Of a stretch of DNA of 61,272 nt, positions 17,634 through 26,221 are shown piece by piece. Origin of the DNA: a bacterium (GTDB taxonomy: Bacteria > Planctomycetota > Planctomycetia > Planctomycetales > Planctomycetaceae); contig WGMU01000051.1 of NCBI GenBank assembly GCA_016124895.1, positions 1 to 61,272 of the forward strand, in the 5' to 3' direction. The position numbers were made by a program, and so were the translations under genes. Numbering within the stretch: the stretch's first letter is position 1; every line of letters starts with the position of its first letter. The notes beneath the pieces were generated by a model, which saw only the letters and a list, made by a program, of their open reading frames with translations, did no database searches and was not told the DNA's origin.

Positions 17634-19403
17634 CTATTTCTGCATCATCTGAATCACGCCGTCCCAGTCTTTCGGCGGTTCGTAGTGGTTCATGGCGATG
17701 AAAATCATCAGGAAGTCTTTGGTGCGGTCGTCGACAGGAAGTTCGTTGAGCATTTCCAGTGCTTCCTGCCAACGGCCGTCGGTCACGGCGTCGACGGCGG
17801 CTTCGAACTTCCCGATATCATTCTTCGTCAGCTTTGCTGACGGTTCATCCGGCGGCAGCAGTTCAAAGACGGCGATCTCGTCGTTCATTCCGTACGGTCG
17901 AATCCGTCCCAGTTTGCGGCACCGCAGATCGTCGTCGGGCAGATTGCGTACGTGCTCGGCCGTGACTTCGTCGATGAGGATGGGAGCACGCACGTGCTTG
18001 GTCATCGATTCGAGCCGCGCGCCCTGATTGACCACCGGTCCGAACGCTCCGACTTTGATCTGCTCCTGTGTACCGATCTTGCCGGCGATCGCGCGGCCGT
18101 GAGCGACGCCGATGCCGACGTTGAAGCCGTACAGCGGGCTCGACGGATTATCGGTCGCCTTCTGAAACTGCTGCTGAATATGCAGCGCGGCGCGGCAGGC
18201 AGCGATCGGTCCTTCATCCGGTTCCTTCGGCCAGCCCCAGAAGCCGAGGGCAGCGTCGCCCTGAAAGTCCGCGATTACGCCATCGTATTTCAGAATGCCG
18301 GCGGTCATGACGCCCAGCGCGTGGCTGACCCGGTCAAGCAGCTCGCGGAGATTGTCGCGGGCCTCTTCTGATTTTCTCGAAAAGCCGCGCACGTCGCAGA
18401 ACAGCACCGTAATGTCGGCTTCTTTCGGCGCGAGCACGGCGTCCGAATTCGATTCCCGGATTGCTTCAATGACCGCTGGCGAGAAGAACTGAGCCAGTCC
18501 GGCCTGCTGCTGCTGCAGTGATTTGACCTGGCGGATCGAGCTGACGAAGTCGGAAACCAGTTCCGTAAATCGCAGGTCGCCCTTGAGATCGTTCTCGCCG
18601 ACCGAGGTCATGCCGGGACCACCGAACTGGCCGGTCACGTACAGCGCCCAGCCGTAGCATGCCTCGCCCTTAAGCGGCATACAGAAGGCCCAGTCCAGAT
18701 TTCCGGTGACCGTAAACGCTGGGTTGGATTCGTCGGTGTCCTGCCAGATGTGGAGCACGCCTTCGCCACGTTCGATCGACGAAGCCAGCAGACGGCGGCT
18801 CGGGCTGAACCGGCCGATGTCCTCGTCGCGGCTGTCCCAGCGCATCATAATCGGCGGCTCTTCGAGCAGTGCCCCCGGAACAAGCTGCACGCAGGCGGCG
18901 GCGCGGGCATGAGGCATTGCCCGGAGCAGGACTTTGACGGCTTCGATCGCCAGTTCTGAATCCGACCTCGAACGGCTGATGGCTTCGGGCAGTCTGGTCA
19001 GGACTTCGAGCCGGTGTTCAGCATCGTGAAACTTGAACTGACGCAACTGGTCCGGGCCGAATGAGTGCTCCTCAATGTGCGACCCCGACTGGCCATCGGA
19101 GAGTTCCACTGACACGAGCTGGAACATCGTCTGGCCGATCCGGAAGCCCTGTCCGGCCCCGATGACGAAATCTTTGGTGTCGACTTCCTGGAAATAAACC
19201 GGGTTGCGGGCGGCGTCGAGCCGCTTGACGCTGAGTTTCGTCCCCGTAAGCGACAGCTCGCAGTGTTCGCGCGAGATGAGCAGATCCCACGGGACGGCCC
19301 AGCCACTTCGCGGAGCGCGACCCAGTCGGATCACTTCTCCATCGGGCAGTTCCCGGCGCCACTCCTGAGCGGCTTCCGGGCCCGTGACGATCAGCTCCAT
19401 CAT
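17634..19403 (-). CDS. FHA-GAF-class III nucleotide cyclase
   Basis: The domain order is an FHA domain (about residues 20-95, with G-R-A-P and I-S-R-E-H-C-E-L), a GAF-like region (about 125-270), a short coiled coil and a class III cyclase domain (about 325-515). The two metal-binding aspartates are in L-F-C-D-V-R-G-F-S and F-Q-G-D-A-A-L. The transition-state Asn and Arg are in V-V-N-Q-G-A-R-L-E. The residues that usually select the base look changed: Asp where K of the D-K-F-I-G-D motif is expected, and Gly where the adenine-binding Asp is expected. It is cytosolic. FHA suggests control by a phosphothreonine partner. The product may be cAMP, but this is uncertain. Confidence 0.85.
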   Translation of the reverse strand: MMELIVTGPEAAQEWRRELPDGEVIRLGRAPRSGWAVPWDLLISREHCELSLTGTKLSVKRLDAARNPVYFQEVDTKDFVIGAGQGFRIGQTMFQLVSVELSDGQSGSHIEEHSFGPDQLRQFKFHDAEHRLEVLTRLPEAISRSRSDSELAIEAVKVLLRAMPHARAAACVQLVPGALLEEPPIMMRWDSRDEDIGRFSPSRRLLASSIERGEGVLHIWQDTDESNPAFTVTGNLDWAFCMPLKGEACYGWALYVTGQFGGPGMTSVGENDLKGDLRFTELVSDFVSSIRQVKSLQQQQAGLAQFFSPAVIEAIRESNSDAVLAPKEADITVLFCDVRGFSRKSEEARDNLRELLDRVSHALGVMTAGILKYDGVIADFQGDAALGFWGWPKEPDEGPIAACRAALHIQQQFQKATDNPSSPLYGFNVGIGVAHGRAIAGKIGTQEQIKVGAFGPVVNQGARLESMTKHVRAPILIDEVTAEHVRNLPDDDLRCRKLGRIRPYGMNDEIAVFELLPPDEPSAKLTKNDIGKFEAAVDAVTDGRWQEALEMLNELPVDDRTKDFLMIFIAMNHYEPPKDWDGVIQMMQK

Positions 19404-19950
19404 GGAGAACAGAACCTCAGACAGGCAGTACAGTGACAGACAGCGGGGATCATCAACAGAGGGTCGCAGTCGACAACGGGTGAGTCAGTTCGACTGTGAA
19501 TCGATGGACAGAACCCTCGGACGAGTTATGAAATGCAGAATCGATCGTATCCGAAGCGGACAAACAGCAGCAAGAAGAACCGAACGCCGCTGCCCTTCTG
19601 TTGAGGTTTCCTCATCGACGCCGCTGGAACCACTCTGCAGCGGATCCCTCACCGCGGCAACCCGTGTTGACATTGTTTGCCAGGCAGGCATATCACACCC
19701 GCCCCTTCCTCGAAACCGGCTTCGGCGTGCATGCCAGACGTCGGTTCTCCTGCCAGATTCGGGCGTTTCTGCCCACTTCCTCACGTCTTATCTCTTCCCA
19801 GGCTGGTTTTCTGTCTCACCAGAAGGATCGTTCTGCGTCGCCTGACGAGCCGGCAGCTCATGCGCGGTGATCAATTTCAGCGCTGGTGCGAACGATTCTT
19901 CCCACAGAGACAGAGACTGACCGTCAGACTCGCTTTCCGGAGGCAGTCCT
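19404..19950. other. divergent intergenic region, cyclase / flagellar operon
   Basis: These 547 bases lie between the leftward cyclase gene and the rightward TPR-flagellar operon. No ORF here looks like real protein. It contains a sigma70-like promoter candidate for the rightward operon (19667-19696), then a long leader of about 250 bases ending in GGAGG (19939-19943). No flagellar-type sigma28 or sigma54 promoter was recognised. Confidence 0.5.
19667..19696 (+). promoter_or_regulatory. candidate sigma70-type promoter for the TPR-flagellar operon
   Basis: A perfect TTGACA -35 box (19667-19672) is followed after 18 bases by TATCAC (19691-19696), a four-of-six match to the -10 consensus. It points into the flagellar operon about 255 bases before the proposed start. 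This is a sequence match only. Confidence 0.4.
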
Positions 19951-22455
19951 CTGGCCGATCCGTCCCCCAGCAATTCTGCTGATGGAGCCGACATCGCTCC
20001 GAGCAGATCGAAGCTGAAACTCATCCTGACCGTTGCGGGACTACTCGTCGCGCTCGGTGGAGGCGGAGGGTACTACTTCTTTGGCCCGCGGGAACTCTCG
20101 CCCGCCGAGAAGCTGCAGCGGGCTCTGGAACTGGTTGACCAGCGGGAGTCTGTCTGGGCGTTACGTCGAGCCGCGGAACTGGCGGACGAAATCGCCGAGG
20201 AGAAATACATCGATCCGGAATTTCCGGCCGGCGTCAGCTATGTGCGTGGCATGGTCGCCTTTCTGGACGGTCGGGAATTCAGTGGGCGCGAGCAGCAGCA
20301 GCGCTATCTGAAAGCGATCGATGAGTTTGACTACGCGCAGCAGCGTGGAATGCCCGAAGTTCGCCGCGACGAGCTGACGTATGCTCTGGGAGTTTCTCTG
20401 CAGAACGTCGGTCTGACCAACCGGGCTCGCGAGGTCCTGGAACAGGCATACGACGTCTGGCCAGCCGGCCGAACGGAAATCACGCTGCTACTTGTTGAGA
20501 ATTACCGAACGAGCCAGAAACGAGAGTTGCTCGATCGCGCGATCCTGCTGCTGGACAGTCTGGCTGATGCCGACGACCTGACTCCTGAAGACCGCAGCCG
20601 GGCGAGTCTGCTGAAAAGCGATCTGCTGAATCAGGTGGGCCGTCGCGACGAAGCCATGGCCTTGCTGGGAACGGTTCCGTTTGACCGCAGCGGCAGCAGC
20701 GAGCAGGGCATTCAGATCTTCCGTGCGGAAAGCATGATCGACGAAGCCAGAGGACTGCTGGCCCAGGGCAAACGGACGGCGGCCGGTAAACTGCTCACGG
20801 AAGCGCAGGAGATTCTGCAGAAATTCACCGGGTCGACGATCGCACCGGCGACCGCGGCGCACGCTCAGTACCAGGTCGGCGTCTGCACAGAACTGCTCGA
20901 CAACGGGCAGGCCGCCATCACTCACTACCAGAACACGATTCGACGGTTTGACGGGTTTGACGAAGCCTTTGCAGCACGCGTGCGGCTGGCACTGGTCTTT
21001 CAGCGGGAAGGCCGTAACGAAGAGGCGATTCGCGTTTTTCGACAGGTGCATTCGCTCGTTCCCCGACCGGAAGATTTCCGTAACAGCCTGTTCAGCCTGA
21101 CGTCCCTGCGAACCGCCATTCTCGACGCCGCCGAAGCTTGGCGCAACTCGGGCGACTTTGCGGAAGCCATCACGCTGTGTCACGAAATGCCGCCGGTCAT
21201 CGAACGCGCTGTCGCCCTCAAATTCGCGGCGCAGTTCGCTGAACAGTGGGCAGAAGCTGTTCAGCAGAAACAGCAGGCCGCTCCCGCCGACGATCAACCA
21301 GCAATGGAGTCGGAAGTCCGTAAACGCTGGTCCGCCAGTGGTGCCGCCTGGGCGGAACTGGCTCGCGAGATGCGCACCACTGCCCGGTATCCCGAATATC
21401 TGAAGACCAGCGCCGAACATTACCGCAAAGGGCACGACTTCGAGACCGCTCTCGTTCAGTGCAACGAGTTCATCCGGGCTGAACCGCCGCGGGATCTGCC
21501 CAACGTCTATGTGCTGCGGGGAAAGACGCTGATGGATCTCGACCGCCTCAGCGACGCGCTCAGCGATCTGCAGTTCGTCGTGGAAAAAGCTCCCACCAAC
21601 GCAGCGGCCTTCGAGGCGCAGTACCTGATCGGCGTCTGTCTGCTGGAAATGAATCTCCCGGACGATGCCGAGCGTGCGTGGCAGACCCTGCTGAATTCAA
21701 ACAAGGTCAAGCCCTCCGCTGACGAATGGCGTCGAGCAATGTTCTCTCTCAGCCGACTGCTGGTCCTGCGGGCCTCCGACAATTTCCGCCGATCACAGCC
21801 GAAAGACGGAGACGAAATGACCGAGGCACAGGCAAAACTCCGCGAGGCCGCCTACGAAAAATGGCAGAACGCCAGCCGCTACCTCGACGAATACCTCCGC
21901 CGCTATCCCGAATCTCCTGAACGGATCGAGTGCCGTTATCTGCTGGCCAGCTCGTTGCACAAGTCGTCACTGCAACTCCGTGAGCGGCTGACGAAGCCAA
22001 TGCCGACGAACGCCCGAACGGAACTGCGGAACGAACTTCGGACGCGTCTGAATGATGCCGCGGCCGAGTATCGCCGGCTGCAGCGTGATCTGCAGTCATT
22101 GCGAGCAAATTCGCAGCTCGACGCCTATGGACAGGAACTTTACCGCAATACGTTTCTGGAAATTCCGCACATTCAGTTCGATCTGCCGGATTACGACTCG
22201 GCGCTCGATGGCTATCGCACAGTGGCAACGCGCTTCCCCGATCACGTCAGCACGCTGCGGGCTTATCTGCAGATGGCACGCTGCTACAACCGCAAGGGTG
22301 AACCCGAGGAAGCACGGCGGCAGCTCGAACAGGCTCGCGTCATTCTGCGACGACTGCCGGATGAGGCTTTCAAATCATCGTCCAGCGGCCTGTCACGCGA
22401 TGACTGGGCGGCGTGGATCGACTGGGCTCGACAGGTGCAGGACAACCGAGGTTGA
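19951..22455 (+). CDS. membrane-anchored TPR protein heading the flagellar operon (CTG start proposed)
   Basis: The protein is rich in tetratricopeptide helix pairs from about residue 60 to the end, for example A-L-S-D-L-Q-F-V-V-E-K-A-P-T-N and C-Y-N-R-K-G-E-P-E-E-A-R-R-Q-L-E-Q-A-R. The first ATG/GTG in frame is at 20242. However, the frame upstream is clearly coding: it gives a membrane helix (K-L-K-L-I-L-T-V-A-G-L-L-V-A-L) and a continuous helical region. After the in-frame stop at 19918-19920, the only plausible start before that helix is CTG at 19951, seven bases after GGAGG. That gives 834 residues. The next gene starts one base after its stop. It is a probable scaffold; any flagellar role is inferred from position. 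Confidence 0.7.
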   Translation: MADPSPSNSADGADIAPSRSKLKLILTVAGLLVALGGGGGYYFFGPRELSPAEKLQRALELVDQRESVWALRRAAELADEIAEEKYIDPEFPAGVSYVRGMVAFLDGREFSGREQQQRYLKAIDEFDYAQQRGMPEVRRDELTYALGVSLQNVGLTNRAREVLEQAYDVWPAGRTEITLLLVENYRTSQKRELLDRAILLLDSLADADDLTPEDRSRASLLKSDLLNQVGRRDEAMALLGTVPFDRSGSSEQGIQIFRAESMIDEARGLLAQGKRTAAGKLLTEAQEILQKFTGSTIAPATAAHAQYQVGVCTELLDNGQAAITHYQNTIRRFDGFDEAFAARVRLALVFQREGRNEEAIRVFRQVHSLVPRPEDFRNSLFSLTSLRTAILDAAEAWRNSGDFAEAITLCHEMPPVIERAVALKFAAQFAEQWAEAVQQKQQAAPADDQPAMESEVRKRWSASGAAWAELAREMRTTARYPEYLKTSAEHYRKGHDFETALVQCNEFIRAEPPRDLPNVYVLRGKTLMDLDRLSDALSDLQFVVEKAPTNAAAFEAQYLIGVCLLEMNLPDDAERAWQTLLNSNKVKPSADEWRRAMFSLSRLLVLRASDNFRRSQPKDGDEMTEAQAKLREAAYEKWQNASRYLDEYLRRYPESPERIECRYLLASSLHKSSLQLRERLTKPMPTNARTELRNELRTRLNDAAAEYRRLQRDLQSLRANSQLDAYGQELYRNTFLEIPHIQFDLPDYDSALDGYRTVATRFPDHVSTLRAYLQMARCYNRKGEPEEARRQLEQARVILRRLPDEAFKSSSSGLSRDDWAAWIDWARQVQDNRG

Positions 22456-22456
22456 G

Positions 22457-22912
22457 ATGACGACTGTAAACTCAACAGCCGAACTGCTGCAGGTGCTGAA
22501 GACGCGCCGCGAATACTGCCGTGCGATGACACAGCTTGCCGGGCAGCAGCAGACACTGATTGATCAGAATCAGATGCCCGAACTGCTGCAGTTAATCGCG
22601 CAGAAACAACGCGTCATCGACGGACTGACGGAACTCGGTGCGTCGTTCGGCGGACTGGCGAATTACTGGAAGCAGATCCGCGACACCTTCACGCCCGAAC
22701 TGCGTATCGAATGCGAAGCGATCCTGGCCGAATCGGAAGTCCTGCTGGCTGCGGCACTCGAACGGGAAGCTCACGGCACGCGGCAGCTCACACAGCGACG
22801 TGATCAGACACAGCAGCAGCTCAGACAGATCGGCCAGACCATCGAAGCGCGAACTGCGCTGGGAGCCGGTCGTCAGACTGCACCGTCAAGCTTTCTGGAT
22901 GTCAGCCGCTGA
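22457..22912 (+). CDS. FlgN-like flagellar chaperone
   Basis: The product is a 151-residue, all-helical, glutamine-rich protein placed one base after the TPR gene and 53 bases before flgB. Size, predicted long coiled-coil helices (e.g. L-I-A-Q-K-Q-R-V-I-D-G-L and the final R-Q-L-T-Q-R-R-D-Q-T-Q-Q-Q-L-R-Q segment) and position fit FlgN, the export chaperone for hook-filament junction proteins. The early T-R-R-E-Y-C and late Q-R-R-D-Q-T positions resemble that family only loosely. A FliT-like or other flagellar helper is the alternative. Confidence 0.55.
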   Translation: MTTVNSTAELLQVLKTRREYCRAMTQLAGQQQTLIDQNQMPELLQLIAQKQRVIDGLTELGASFGGLANYWKQIRDTFTPELRIECEAILAESEVLLAAALEREAHGTRQLTQRRDQTQQQLRQIGQTIEARTALGAGRQTAPSSFLDVSR

Positions 22913-22965
22913 CGGGCGAGTCGAAATCCGCACGAGACGAAACGTCCTGACACGGAGGTCAGACC

Positions 22966-23445
22966 ATGATTCGATCGCTGATTCAGCCTTCGACGATCTC
23001 GTTGCTGAAGCAGATCGCGAAGTTCAACGAGCAGCGGCACGAGGTCCTCGCAGAAAATATTGCCCGAATTGACACTCCTGGTTACAAGTCCCGCGATCTG
23101 CCGGTCGACGCCTTTCAACAGGCACTGCAGAAGGCGGTCGGCAGACTCACCTCCCCTTCCCAGCCTCAACCTTCTGCCTACGCGAACTCACTCGCCCCCG
23201 TCGAAATCCCTTCCTGGTCAACAGCCGCTACGCCCGACGATTCCCTCAAATCCCTGTTCTCCGGCGAGCTGTTTCAATCTCAGCAACTCCCCACAGAAGA
23301 ACTCGGTCTGCAGGACAACGGCAAACGCAACATCGAGTACGAAGTCATGGAAATGACTCGCACTCTGATGCAGCAGAGCTACGCCATGCAGTTAATAAAC
23401 TCTCAGTACAACCTGCTGGAGTCCGTGATTTCGGAACGACCGTGA
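22966..23445 (+). CDS. flgB: flagellar basal-body rod protein FlgB
   Basis: FlgB is a proximal rod subunit exported through the flagellar type III system. The N-terminal rod signature R-H-E-V-L-A-E-N-I-A-R-I-D-T-P-G-Y-K is clear at about residues 25-42, and the C-terminal heptad E-Y-E-V-M-E-M-T-R-T-L-M-Q-Q-S-Y-A-M closes the coiled coil. The length of 159 is slightly above the usual 130-140, with a proline/serine-rich variable middle. GGAGG lies 8 bases before the ATG. Confidence 0.95.
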   Translation: MIRSLIQPSTISLLKQIAKFNEQRHEVLAENIARIDTPGYKSRDLPVDAFQQALQKAVGRLTSPSQPQPSAYANSLAPVEIPSWSTAATPDDSLKSLFSGELFQSQQLPTEELGLQDNGKRNIEYEVMEMTRTLMQQSYAMQLINSQYNLLESVISERP

Positions 23446-23552
23446 TGAGCGGGAACAACCGAATGACCAATGGCCAGCTCCAACTGAAGACTGAATATTG
23501 AAAGCTGACACGCCCGGCCTGCTGCCTTCCACCTTCTCGTAAGGACCTTCCA
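23446..23552. repeat. flgB-flgC spacer with degenerate ACTGAAAAC-like microrepeats
   Basis: The 107-base spacer contains consecutive short units of the form CTGAAGACTGAATATTGAAAG (about 23478-23500) and the segment GACCAATGGCCAGCTCC. Related units recur in the fliI-fliJ spacer (29396-29422). It carries the flgC ribosome-binding site AAGGA near its end. It is not coding. Confidence 0.45.
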
Positions 23553-23957
23553 ATGCTGAAAACCTTCGACGTCAGCCGCAGTGCTCTGGTCGCGCAGCGC
23601 GAGCGGATGAACGTGATCGCGGGGAACATTGCGTTTGCGAATACGCCAGTCGATCCGAATGCTCCCGAGCAGTCGTTTCAGCGGCGGTATGTCGAGTTCT
23701 TTGCGAAGGAAGAACACGGATCAGATACCGGCGAGGTCGGCTATCGCGTTCAAACAGACCACGTCTCGGGGACGCGGATCGTGCATTCGCCGGGCGATCC
23801 CCGGGCTGACGAGAACGGCAATATTCACTACCCGAAGATCGACATGATGAACGAGTTCGCGGACGCGGTCCTGGCCAGTCGAGCGTACGAAGCGAACGTC
23901 GCCACCATTCAGATGACGCGGCAGATGACCGAACAGACGCTGCGACTGCTGCAGTAG
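23553..23957 (+). CDS. flgC: flagellar basal-body rod protein FlgC
   Basis: FlgC is a proximal rod protein that assembles next to FlgB. It has 134 residues, normal for the family. The N-terminal motif Q-R-E-R-M-N-V-I-A-G-N-I-A-F-A-N-T and the C-terminal E-A-N-V-A-T-I-Q-M-T-R-Q-M-T helix are diagnostic, as is Y-P-K-I-D-M-M-N-E-F-A-D. An AAGGA ribosome-binding site lies upstream of the ATG. It follows flgB and precedes fliE in the canonical order. Confidence 0.95.
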   Translation: MLKTFDVSRSALVAQRERMNVIAGNIAFANTPVDPNAPEQSFQRRYVEFFAKEEHGSDTGEVGYRVQTDHVSGTRIVHSPGDPRADENGNIHYPKIDMMNEFADAVLASRAYEANVATIQMTRQMTEQTLRLLQ

Positions 23958-24018
23958 CGGCCGCGTGGCGACCGCCCCTGGAACCTGAACCGGACATCCG
24001 ACCTTACGGAACATCACC

Positions 24019-24336
24019 ATGACTCCGATCAACGCAATCGGCACGGCTTACGGAACGAACGAGTTGAAGTTCGCGATGCCGACATTCAACACCGGTTCGG
24101 CTGGTGCCGCTGGCGGATCAACGTTTGAAAAGCTTCTGTCCCAGGCGATGCAGCAGACGGGCGGGATGGAGTCGCAGGCACAACTGACAATCGCCGAGGG
24201 CATGGCCGGCGGAGACCTCACGCTGGCTGAATCCGTGACTGCCGTGCGCGAAGCGGAACTCGCCATCAAACTGATGCAGCAGGTGCAGCGAAAACTCGTC
24301 GACACCTGGAACGAACTGCGAGCCATGCAGGTTTAA
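24019..24336 (+). CDS. fliE: flagellar hook-basal body protein FliE
   Basis: FliE connects the MS ring to the rod. The 105-residue length and the C-terminal block (D-L-T-L-A-E-S-V-T-A-V-R-E-A-E-L, then I-K-L-M-Q-Q-V-Q-R-K-L-V-D-T-W-N-E) match the family. The N-terminal half is variable and low in complexity (G-S-A-G-A-A-G-G-S). The gene sits in the canonical flgB-flgC-fliE-fliF order, 61 bases after flgC. Confidence 0.95.
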   Translation: MTPINAIGTAYGTNELKFAMPTFNTGSAGAAGGSTFEKLLSQAMQQTGGMESQAQLTIAEGMAGGDLTLAESVTAVREAELAIKLMQQVQRKLVDTWNELRAMQV

Positions 24337-24446
24337 TTCACGAACTCGTTCCCACGGAGCGCAGGAACGAAAAGAACACGGAAGTTCCGGCCGAGAGTCT
24401 TCGCGACTCTTGCTGCATGGATAGAACAAAGGATTGACGCGGCAGC

Positions 24447-26057
24447 ATGTTGAGCATGATTCGCAGCATACTGACTCAAAGCCGGACGCTGTTCGGCGAG
24501 ATGAAGCCTCATCAGCAGATGACCTTCCTCGTGCTTGCCCTGTGCGTCATGGTCCCGTTTGGAATCCTGATCTTCGGCAGCCGGCAGAGCGGTTATCAGC
24601 CGTTACAATGGGGGGCACTGTTCGACCGTGATGCTCTGATGCAGGCCGAGCAGGCATTGATTGAAGCCGGGCACGAAGAATTCGAGACGCGTGGTCAGCG
24701 CATCTATGCACCGGCCGCCAGAGTTGATGAGTACAACGCGGTGCTGGCGGCGACGGGGAACGTCTCGCCGGGAGCGCTGCAGGACGCCGGCAGCGCGATC
24801 GAGACTCTTGGTCCATTCTCGACGAACCGGCAGTTTGATCTCGCTCACGACGCCGACCTCCGGGCACGAATGCAGCGGACGCTGCGCAAGATTCGAGGCA
24901 TTCAGGACGCTGAGATCCTGTGGTCGTCGTCGAAAGTCGGTCGCTGGGGTAACGTCAAAATGACGCGGGCTTCTGTCTTTGTGACTCCGTCCGGCGGCCG
25001 GCCGATCGACGCGACTGGAGCGGAAACATTGCGCGCCGCCGTGTCAACGATGCTCCCCGACCTGCAGCGGGAAAACATCGTTATCGTCGACCGTTCGACG
25101 AACCGTTCCTGGTCTCTCAATGATCCCAACGATCCACGCGCCAGCGACGTTGAACAGCGCAAGCAGCGGTACATCGATGACTATCAGCAGCGGATTCGTT
25201 CGGAACTCGAACAGATCATTCCCAACGTTGTCGTTGCGGTAAACGTCGAATTCGGCAACGTGGTCGGCGGCTTTGAACGCAGCCAGAAAGTCGACAAGCA
25301 GACTGTCGAACTGACGACGATCACTGAGGATCGAATCCGGACAAGCAGCCAGTCACCGTCGTCGTCCGCTCCCGGTACGCAAGCCAATCAACCTCGGTCG
25401 CTGGGCACAACAAACGGCCGGGCGACTCAGGAAAACGACACTGAAAAAAGCTCGCACTCATACGCAGTTCCTTCTCTGACCTGGTCCGAAAAAGAGATCG
25501 CCGGTCTGGAACCACAGAGTGTTCAGGTCGCCGTGTCGATTCCCGAAGAGCACATCGAACAGCTCGTCATTCGCGAAGGTACGCCGCCCGGCACGACCGA
25601 TCAGGAAAAGGCTGACTTCGCGAAAGAGGTCGATAATAAAAAGAAGGAGGTTGTGAACGATGTCAGTCAGTTCGTCGGCCGGCTGATTCCGTCCTCGTCG
25701 GCCGCCGACGCAATCAGCGTCACGACTCACCATCACATTGAACCGGACGTGCCCGTTGCCAGTGTTCCGCCAACGGAGATGGTTCGCGAACTGGTCAATC
25801 AGTGGGGCAGTTCTGTTGCCCTGGGCGTATTCGCCTTGTGGGCACTGCTGATGCTCAGGAAAAGTATGCCGGCCACGGGTTCGGCTCCAAAGACCGATGC
25901 CCTCGACAAGCTTGTTCAGGCTGTCAAGCCGCCTGAGCCGGAAGAGCCGGAAGAGGCTCCGCGGCCGTTGACGTCCCGCGACTCGTTACAGGACGTTGTT
26001 CGCTCCGACCCGGCCGCCGCGGCCGCAGTTCTGGCAAAGATGATTCAGAAGATTTAG
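24447..26057 (+). CDS. fliF: flagellar MS-ring protein FliF
   Basis: FliF forms the MS ring in the inner membrane. Two membrane helices are visible, near residues 25-45 (M-T-F-L-V-L-A-L-C-V-M-V) and 452-470 (V-A-L-G-V-F-A-L-W-A-L-L-M-L). Between them lies the periplasmic ring-building region with Y-Q-P-L, the E-F-E-T motif, D-P-N-D-P-R-A and a serine-rich loop. The cytoplasmic tail ends in S-D-P-A-A-A-A-A-V-L-A-K-M-I, which binds FliG. The length of 536 is normal. The ATG at 24447 or at 24456 could be the start. Confidence 0.95.
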   Translation: MLSMIRSILTQSRTLFGEMKPHQQMTFLVLALCVMVPFGILIFGSRQSGYQPLQWGALFDRDALMQAEQALIEAGHEEFETRGQRIYAPAARVDEYNAVLAATGNVSPGALQDAGSAIETLGPFSTNRQFDLAHDADLRARMQRTLRKIRGIQDAEILWSSSKVGRWGNVKMTRASVFVTPSGGRPIDATGAETLRAAVSTMLPDLQRENIVIVDRSTNRSWSLNDPNDPRASDVEQRKQRYIDDYQQRIRSELEQIIPNVVVAVNVEFGNVVGGFERSQKVDKQTVELTTITEDRIRTSSQSPSSSAPGTQANQPRSLGTTNGRATQENDTEKSSHSYAVPSLTWSEKEIAGLEPQSVQVAVSIPEEHIEQLVIREGTPPGTTDQEKADFAKEVDNKKKEVVNDVSQFVGRLIPSSSAADAISVTTHHHIEPDVPVASVPPTEMVRELVNQWGSSVALGVFALWALLMLRKSMPATGSAPKTDALDKLVQAVKPPEPEEPEEAPRPLTSRDSLQDVVRSDPAAAAAVLAKMIQKI

Positions 26058-26221
26058 ATACGAGTTCAGGAAGGGTTCGCGATTCTGTCCCTGTCCACAT
26101 CAACTGACACACGCTGGCGTCCGGTTCTTTCAGGATCGAGCAGAACCGGACGCGAGCGCGGGCCGTCTGATGCTGGGAAGCAGATTCGTACGGGTTTCTC
26201 AGGCACCGCTCAGAATCGAAA

